This document shows, piece after piece, positions 58,421-64,000 of a stretch of 64,000 bases of DNA. Within the stretch, counting starts at the first letter, position 1; each line of letters starts with the position of its first letter. The position numbers and the translations under genes were made by a program. The notes below the pieces were generated by a model. It saw only the letters and a list, made by a program, of their open reading frames with translations. It was not told the origin of the DNA and searched no databases. Where the stretch lies: the NCBI RefSeq assembly GCF_964275005.1, contig NC_092693.1:26341173-26405172 (forward strand), given 5' to 3'. Origin of the DNA: Diadema setosum (lineage: Eukaryota > Echinodermata > Echinoidea > Diadematoida > Diadematidae).

Positions 58421-59338
58421 AACACTTAAAGCTCTATCACTTCTGATTCTAGAGAAGAATGTAATTAAATATTTCTTACTTTAGGAGGTTTGGGCCCCCT
58501 AAAGGCCCCCAAGGGAAGCATGGTGCCCATTCAAACACATTGAGATCATATCCCCCTAGGAATGCTACTTGCAAAGTTAGGTAGAAATCCATTATGTTGT
58601 TTTCAATAAGAAGATGAAAATGTACAATTTAGGCCAGCATTTGAATCCCCCCCTTGAGTCATGGGGGCAGCCCTGGATCTGCAATGAACAAACTTGGAAC
58701 TTAAGTCATCAATGTACACACTCATAGTATTAACTTTGCTTTATCCCTTCTGGTTCTAGAGAAGAAGATGTAAATATTCCTTAATGTTGGGGGGGGGGGG
58801 GGACTGGACCCTAAGGGGCCCCAAAGGGGGTAGCATGGTGCCCAGTTGAAGAAATTGCAATGCTTATCCCCTGGCATGCTAGGTTTGGTGAAACATTCAT
58901 CACAGGGTTTTCAAGAAGAATATGAACATGTACAATTTCAGTCCCCATTTGGACCCATCCCACCCCACTCCCCTGGGTCCCAAATTGGGGGGGGGGGGGG
59001 GGGAGGGGGCACCCCTGAGTCTGCCACGAACAAACTTGAAACAACAGTCATCAATATACTGACACATTGTATGAACTTAGAGTAATCACTTCTGGTTCTA
59101 GAGAAATTTTAAAAAGATTCCTTACTAGGGGGTGGGTTGGGCCTTCCTGGAGCCCCCAGGTGGGGCATGGTGCCCACTTGAAGGAATTGATATTCTATCC
59201 CCCTAGGGATGCTACCTGTTAATTTGGTAAAAATTTGTCACGGGTTTTCGAGAAGAAGATGAAAATGTACAATTTAGGTCCCATTAGAACCCTTCCCTAC
59301 CCCCTCCCTTGGGTTCCAAGGGTATTAAAGGACAAGTT
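58421..59338 (+). repeat. family C tandem units, first block
   Basis: Three units of about 310-350 bp. Shared strings are TCACTTCTGGTTCTAGAGAA, GCATGGTGCCCA, GAAGATGAAAATGTACAATT and GGATCTGCAATGAACAAACTT. G-runs of 10 or more occur near 58790 and 58987. No protein frame is supported. Confidence 0.65.
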
Positions 59339-59886
59339 CACCTTCATTAACATAAGGATTGAGAGAATGTAGCAATATTAGTAGAACACATCATTGAAAG
59401 TTCGAGGAAAATTGGACAATCCGTTCAAAAGTTATGAATTTTTGCAGTTTTTGTGCGTCACCGCTGGATGAGAAGACTACAGCAGTGTATGATGTCACAT
59501 GCGTACAACAATATAAGGAAAATATAAAGAGAATTTCACAAAATTTCATCTTTTGAAAAAAGTACACATTCCCTTGACTCATTACTGACATATGTTATGG
59601 GTAATATTATTCTCATTGCCTTTAGAAAGAGGCAAGTCAAGTGCTCTTTTATTGTGCGAAAAAAGTGAAAATATGTTGAATTTTCTTTACATTTTCTTTA
59701 TACTGTTGTACTCATATGACATCACGAGCCTTAGTAGTCTCCTCATCCAGCGGTTCCAACACAAAAGTTTTAAAAATTCATAACTTTTGCATCGATTGTC
59801 CAATTTTCCTCAAACTTTCACTGATGTGTTCTACTAATATTGCTACATTCTCTCAATCCTTATGTTAATGAAGGTGAACTTGTCCT
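59339..59886. mobile_element. AGGACAAGTTCACC palindromic MITE, copy 3
   Basis: The best preserved copy: 548 bp, with AGGACAAGTTCACCTTCATT at left and the inverse AATGAAGGTGAACTTGTCCT at right. TTAA precedes it and TCAA follows, consistent with a decayed TTAA target duplication. It is inserted in family C, which continues on both sides. Confidence 0.8.
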
Positions 59887-60282
59887 TCAACTTAGCTCTA
59901 TCACTTCTGGTTCAAGAGAAGAAGATTTTTAAAGATTCCTCAATTTTGGGGAATTGGGCCCTTGGGGGCCCCTCAGTTGGAGCATGGTGCTAATTTGTAC
60001 AAATTGAGATTCTACCTCCCTAGCAATGCTACCTGCCAAGTTTGGTGAAAATCTATTATGGGGCTGTCAAGAAGATGAAACTGTACAATTTCAGTCCCCA
60101 TTTGAACCCATCCCACCCCACTCCCCTGGGTCCCAAAAGGGGGGGGGGCACCCCTGAGTCTGCCATGAGCAAACTTGAAATAACAGTCAATATACTGACT
60201 GATTGTTTTAACTTAGCTCTATCACTTCTGGTTCTAGAGAAGAAGATTTTTAAAGAATCCTTAATTAAGACTCGTTCGCAAT
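59887..60282 (+). repeat. family C tandem units, second block
   Basis: Continues family C with TCACTTCTGGTTCAAGAGAA, GAGCATGGTGC and CACCCCTGAGTCTGCCATGA. Ends at the hairpin. Confidence 0.65.
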
Positions 60283-60313
60283 AGCTCACTTGAGCCTTTG
60301 GCTCAGGTGAGCT
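60283..60313 (+). repeat. terminal hairpin of family C
   Basis: AGCTCACTTGAGCC, a short TTT loop, then GGCTCAGGTGAGCT: a 14-bp stem with a single G-T type mismatch. The same hairpin is at 61885-61915 and a decayed one near 31754, always at the end of a family C block. Confidence 0.75.
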
Positions 60314-60879
60314 AAAAAGTTACGTAGCACCCTGCTTGTCAGGTACAAATACAAAGAGTGTCTTGTATAACTACACCTTAGATCATTATAAATACCTAAT
60401 TTGAAATAAATTTCTTAAATACCATGGAAATAGTCTGCTCCACAAAGTTTTGGAAAAAACTGTGATTACCGTGGCAACACTTTCTCTGACAAACATACAA
60501 AACATGTCTTATACTTCTACATCTCAATGCCATAATGTCCACCAAAATTGATTTCAATTAATTGCTTCAGAACTGTGGAAGTAGTTCACTCCACAAGATT
60601 TAAAAGAAAATATGCAGTTAGCTTGACAATGCAATGCCAGTTACAACACAGTGTCTTGCGTAGCAACAGGCCCACGCCCCATTAGGCCCCCTCCCCTGGG
60701 GGGGCACCCCTGATTCTGCCATGAACAAACTTGAAACTATAGTCATCAATGTACTAACTCATAGTATCAACTTAGCTCTATCACTTCTGGTTCTAGAGAA
60801 GAAGATATAAAAAAAAAATTCCCTAATTTTGGGGGTTTGGGCCCCCTTAGGGGCACCTAGGTGGATAATGGTGCCTATA
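60314..60879 (+). repeat. families D and C, second composite
   Basis: Family D unit from about 60315 to 60665 (CACAAAGTTTTGGAAAAAAC, GCTTCAGAACTGTGGAAGTA), then a family C unit (TCACTTCTGGTTCTAGAGAA, GGATAATGGTGCCTATA) cut by the next MITE. Confidence 0.6.
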
Positions 60880-61728
60880 GGCGTGTCTTCATCAGCCCGA
60901 AGTTCAAACTAGCGGGACATTTTGCGGTCTGAGAAAATAGCCCGATACAGCGAATGTGCGTCTTCATCAGCTCGAACAGCCTGCTTCGGGAAATTAGTCC
61001 GAAAATTGACGCATGCGCACTTTGCAGTATTACTCTGTCTGGCTCGCGGTTTGAAAGTGGATTTCCCCGCTCAAAATCTCCTATATCACCGTATGTACGA
61101 TTCTACAACCAGGGAGGTGAGCAGTACAGCAAATTCTCTCCAAAGGGATATTAATAACGCTACTCTTCCTTCTGTCCAGTGAGGCATCTTATATGAAATT
61201 AACGAATTGCAATGTTTAAACAAATCCAAAATGCACACAATCTGCAAGAATCTTCAGCTAAGGTAGAGTGGACCAGAAGAAGAAGTTTACAAAAAAAACA
61301 GCTAGCATGCACGGCACTGAGTTTTAATAAGGAGGTGAGAGAAATCACCTCCCTGGTTTTAAAGATGACAACAACAGTAGGCCTATAGTACACACATGTG
61401 ATCCTTGAATACACCGTGCGTGTAATGTACTATACACAATCACTAGCTGCTTGTACATGCGCTTTCCATTGCCAGCTGGCTAACCAGAAGCGTGGAGGGA
61501 TCGAGAAAATTTCGGGCTGATGGAGACGCACCCAAGATAGTGCGCTATTTCACGAATTAGCGCTCTAGTTGACGAACTAGACCAAGATTTTGGGGGATAT
61601 TTTCCCGATCAAATAGCGCGCTATCTGCGTCTTCACTACACAGATAGCGCGCTATTTTGACATCGGACTAGTTTGGTAACCGCAAGATAGCGCGCTATTT
61701 TGAAACTTCGGGCTGATGAAGACACGCC
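60880..61728. mobile_element. 849-bp MITE with GGCGTGTCTTCATCAGCC ends
   Basis: Terminal inverted repeats GGCGTGTCTTCATCAGCCCG and CGGGCTGATGAAGACACGCC are perfect over 25 bases with the following AAGTT/AACTT. A second internal GCGTCTTCATCAGC motif is at about 60959. The right half holds several TAGCGCGCTA palindromes (61615-61700). It interrupts a family C phrase, GGTGCCTA...TTTGACCAAATTGAG, that resumes on the far side. Frames inside are not supported as genes. Confidence 0.8.
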
Positions 61729-62010
61729 TTATTTGACCAAATTGAGATCCTATCCCCCTAGGAATGCTACATGCCAAGTTTGGTGAAAATTGGTCATGGG
61801 GTTCTCAAGGAGAAGATGAAAATGTAAAAAGTTTACGCACGACAGATGACGCACGCTTGACGGTGGATAAAGAGCGATCACAAAAGCTCACTTGAGCCTT
61901 CAGCTCAGGTGAGCTAAAAACGTGTCTTGCACATACACACCTCAATGTCATCATGTACCCTAAGTTTTATCTAAATTGCTTCAAAACTGTAGGAGTTTGT
62001 GATGGAATAT
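61729..62010 (+). repeat. family C end, hairpin and family D start
   Basis: Family C resumes (TGCCAAGTTTGGTGAAAATT), passes GACAGATGACGCACGC, and ends in the hairpin AGCTCACTTGAGCC...GCTCAGGTGAGCT at 61885-61915. Family D-like sequence (CACACCTCAATGTCATCATG, GCTTCAAAACTGTAGGAG) follows and fades near 62010. Confidence 0.6.
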
Positions 62011-64000
62011 TTGCAATACATGGCAGACAGCCCGTCCGACCACACGCTGATTATTCCTATGTACCCCCTTATACACTTTGTGTATGGGGTATAATGAAGT
62101 CATTCAACACAAAATTATCCATTCATACAGATTAACATGTGTAATGTGGCTCCCTCCTGATCAATATAAGCAGAATATGATAGAGATATAACTTGGTGAG
62201 AAAAAGCAGCCCTTCATTAAATAGCTTGTCAATTTGCAGTGAGCGAAGTAGTCCACTTTCACCACTACAAACAACCTGGAAACATACCTTGATATATTGT
62301 TTCTCAAAGTTATGGCCAGCTATCCCAGTTTCCTTCCTCTTCCATTTGAAGGAAAAGGCTGGTAAAGAGCACTGTGAAACCAACATTTAGGACCAAGACC
62401 AGGACAGTAAGCCCCTTGCTGGCAGCCCAGTTCTATGGTGTTGAGAGAATAGGAGAGAATGTAGGATCAAGTGGTTAAAGAGTTGCAGATTATACAAATT
62501 GCACATAAAAATACGAAGAGTTCCTTTCTGTGAGGTGCTAAATCCACTTTCTATGGTACCCCATATTGGGGATACCCCATATTAGGATTAAGAAAATGTG
62601 TCTTGGAATAAGCTGCATGTCTACATTGTACAATGATTTTCCAAAAAAAAATTATATTCTTGGCAATTATTCCAATTCTAGCACCTTTTGGAACAGAAAT
62701 TTCAACATTGTGATATGCAACATATAAATGTTACAGTGACTAGTTTTTGTCAATTTATGTATTTTTCTTGGATGGTTTGTTATCTCTACACATTCTCCTC
62801 CAGTCTCTCCAAAGGATTTATATAAATAGATGTGAAAGATAGTAAAGTATAATCATCAAGTAATATGTGCATGATTCATCTGTGAAGCTACACAGCTAGG
62901 AGAGCTAGCCAGCCTGGCCTTGCTCTGGGGTCAAAGTGCAGCCAAGCATGAACATGAGTTCCTGATTAGACCAAGTTGAATTTAGCACCTTTCACAACAA
63001 GCCAGAAATGGCTAATCTTTTGGCATCCCGAAAACAAACAAAAAACAAAACAAAACAAAAAGAAAACAAACTAATTTTCATTTCTCATTGCCTGATTTCT
63101 CCATTTTCTCACAAGAATTACAATACTTTGAAGAGTTTATTGTGTATGATCACTAAACATGAATACTTATTTGTAAAAAAGTCCAATTTCAGAAAAAATG
63201 GATTCAGCAGATTTCAGAAAGGAACTCTTCATACAGGAAAACAATACAAGAGATGTTGTTTACACTGAACCATCACATATTTATATGAGAGTTTGTAGTG
63301 CTCACTCAATACCAGGTATATAACAAAGACAGACATATGGAATAAAGACATGAATAACTCTTAAAAAATATGACTAAAATGAGTAATGTGATAATGGAAG
63401 AGTCATCCAACATGCTCCAGAGGTAGGCCAAATATATAATGCCTCAAAAGGTTGAAATCTACTCTCAGTTGACATGGCTATACCGTATGTTCCCCAAAAC
63501 AATTACAACGGGACCTCCACAATGATAACTTTAAAGATAATAAAAAGTTTTGGTACCTCAAAAGTTTCCCTGAATTTCCTTGTCTTGGTTTGTGTTTTAC
63601 GTTAAAGTACGTTGTCTGTGAGAATTACTCGCCCCAAAGTGCTCTCATGTCTTAGTAATCATGCAATAATGGTTTCGTACCAGAGCCGTCGCCGTACAGC
63701 GTCGATAAATATTGTACGAAACCACTGACTGCGACCAGCAGCGTGCAGCCCATTGTACGCATAGCTAACTGCGACCAGCAGCCCCATACGCATAGCGTCA
63801 TGGGGCTTCGCATTGTAACATTCAGGATCATGACAGAATTAGTGTCGCGGGTAAATGTCAATTTAAAATCCCAAAATTTCTTCGATTTGAACACTTACCA
63901 ATTAAGTTGAAGTATTGAAAACAGACTTCGAACAACGTTTGGTTCTGCCAATAGTCCCTTTCTTTTCGAATTGATGACTGAATGTGACTCGGTCGAGAGG
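62011..64000. other. mostly unique-looking DNA, no gene called
   Basis: No transposon ends were recognised here apart from a short complex segment at about 63670-63810 with GGTTTCGTAC...GTACGAAACC as an inverted pair and two copies each of ACTGCGACCAGCAGC and TACGCATAGC. That segment and what follows have more CpG than the flanks. An open minus-strand stretch (63894-63652) crosses these repeats and is not supported as coding. Confidence 0.45.

Noticed and set aside
60922..61182. Plus-strand 86-codon stretch
   Set aside because: It lies wholly within the 849-bp MITE and has no motif.

Overview
The window is eukaryotic, repeat-dense DNA, most likely from a marine invertebrate and probably a deuterostome such as an echinoderm. 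This rests on the repeat content: two DIRS-type tyrosine-recombinase retrotransposons with inverted termini, a Tx1/L1-type LINE, a CR1/L2-type LINE, foldback elements with long tandem-repeat arms that resemble sea urchin TU elements, many palindromic MITE-like elements, and long arrays of TGACCTTTGACC-type repeats. The species cannot be named from this sequence. No prokaryotic features, tRNA, rRNA or complete host gene could be supported. One short minus-strand open stretch near 48.1-48.3 kb is the only weak candidate for a host exon.

Layout. 0.4-5.65 kb: a decayed minus-strand LINE (endonuclease, reverse transcriptase, C-terminal zinc finger) whose endonuclease is split by a truncated CR1/L2-type LINE and a hairpin MITE. 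5.97-8.46 kb: a 15-bp repeat array split by a 1.74-kb foldback element with an 8-bp target duplication. 9.2-10.1 kb: polypyrimidine and polypurine tracts. 10.43-16.86 kb: a nearly full-length minus-strand DIRS-type element (gag, RT/RNase H, tyrosine recombinase, inverted termini and internal complementary region). 17.9-18.4 kb: an uninterrupted copy of the 15-bp array. 20.2-23.2 kb: fragments of two dispersed families rich in TGACCTTTGACC (called A and B here), a 610-bp palindromic element and a tandem duplication. 26.0-29.04 kb: a second foldback copy, inverted and disrupted by a TTAA-flanked element. 29.7-35.9 kb: another foldback element, one unit of repeat family C, and a full family A element with B nested in it. 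38.6-46.7 kb: palindromic elements, a hAT-like element filled with a 71-bp satellite, a MITE inserted in a MITE, and a second A copy. 48.5-62 kb: a composite of repeat families C and D interrupted by a second DIRS-type element (itself split by a 2.4-kb pogo/Tigger-like element), a third A copy and two MITEs. The remaining stretches are AT-rich DNA with microsatellites and no recognisable genes.

The coding content belongs to selfish elements and most of it is broken by stops and frameshifts. The one long intact reading frame is the 396-codon tyrosine recombinase of the first DIRS element. The main interest is the order of insertions, which can be read from target duplications and from sequence that resumes on the far side of each insert, and the habit of several non-autonomous elements of carrying tandem satellites inside them.
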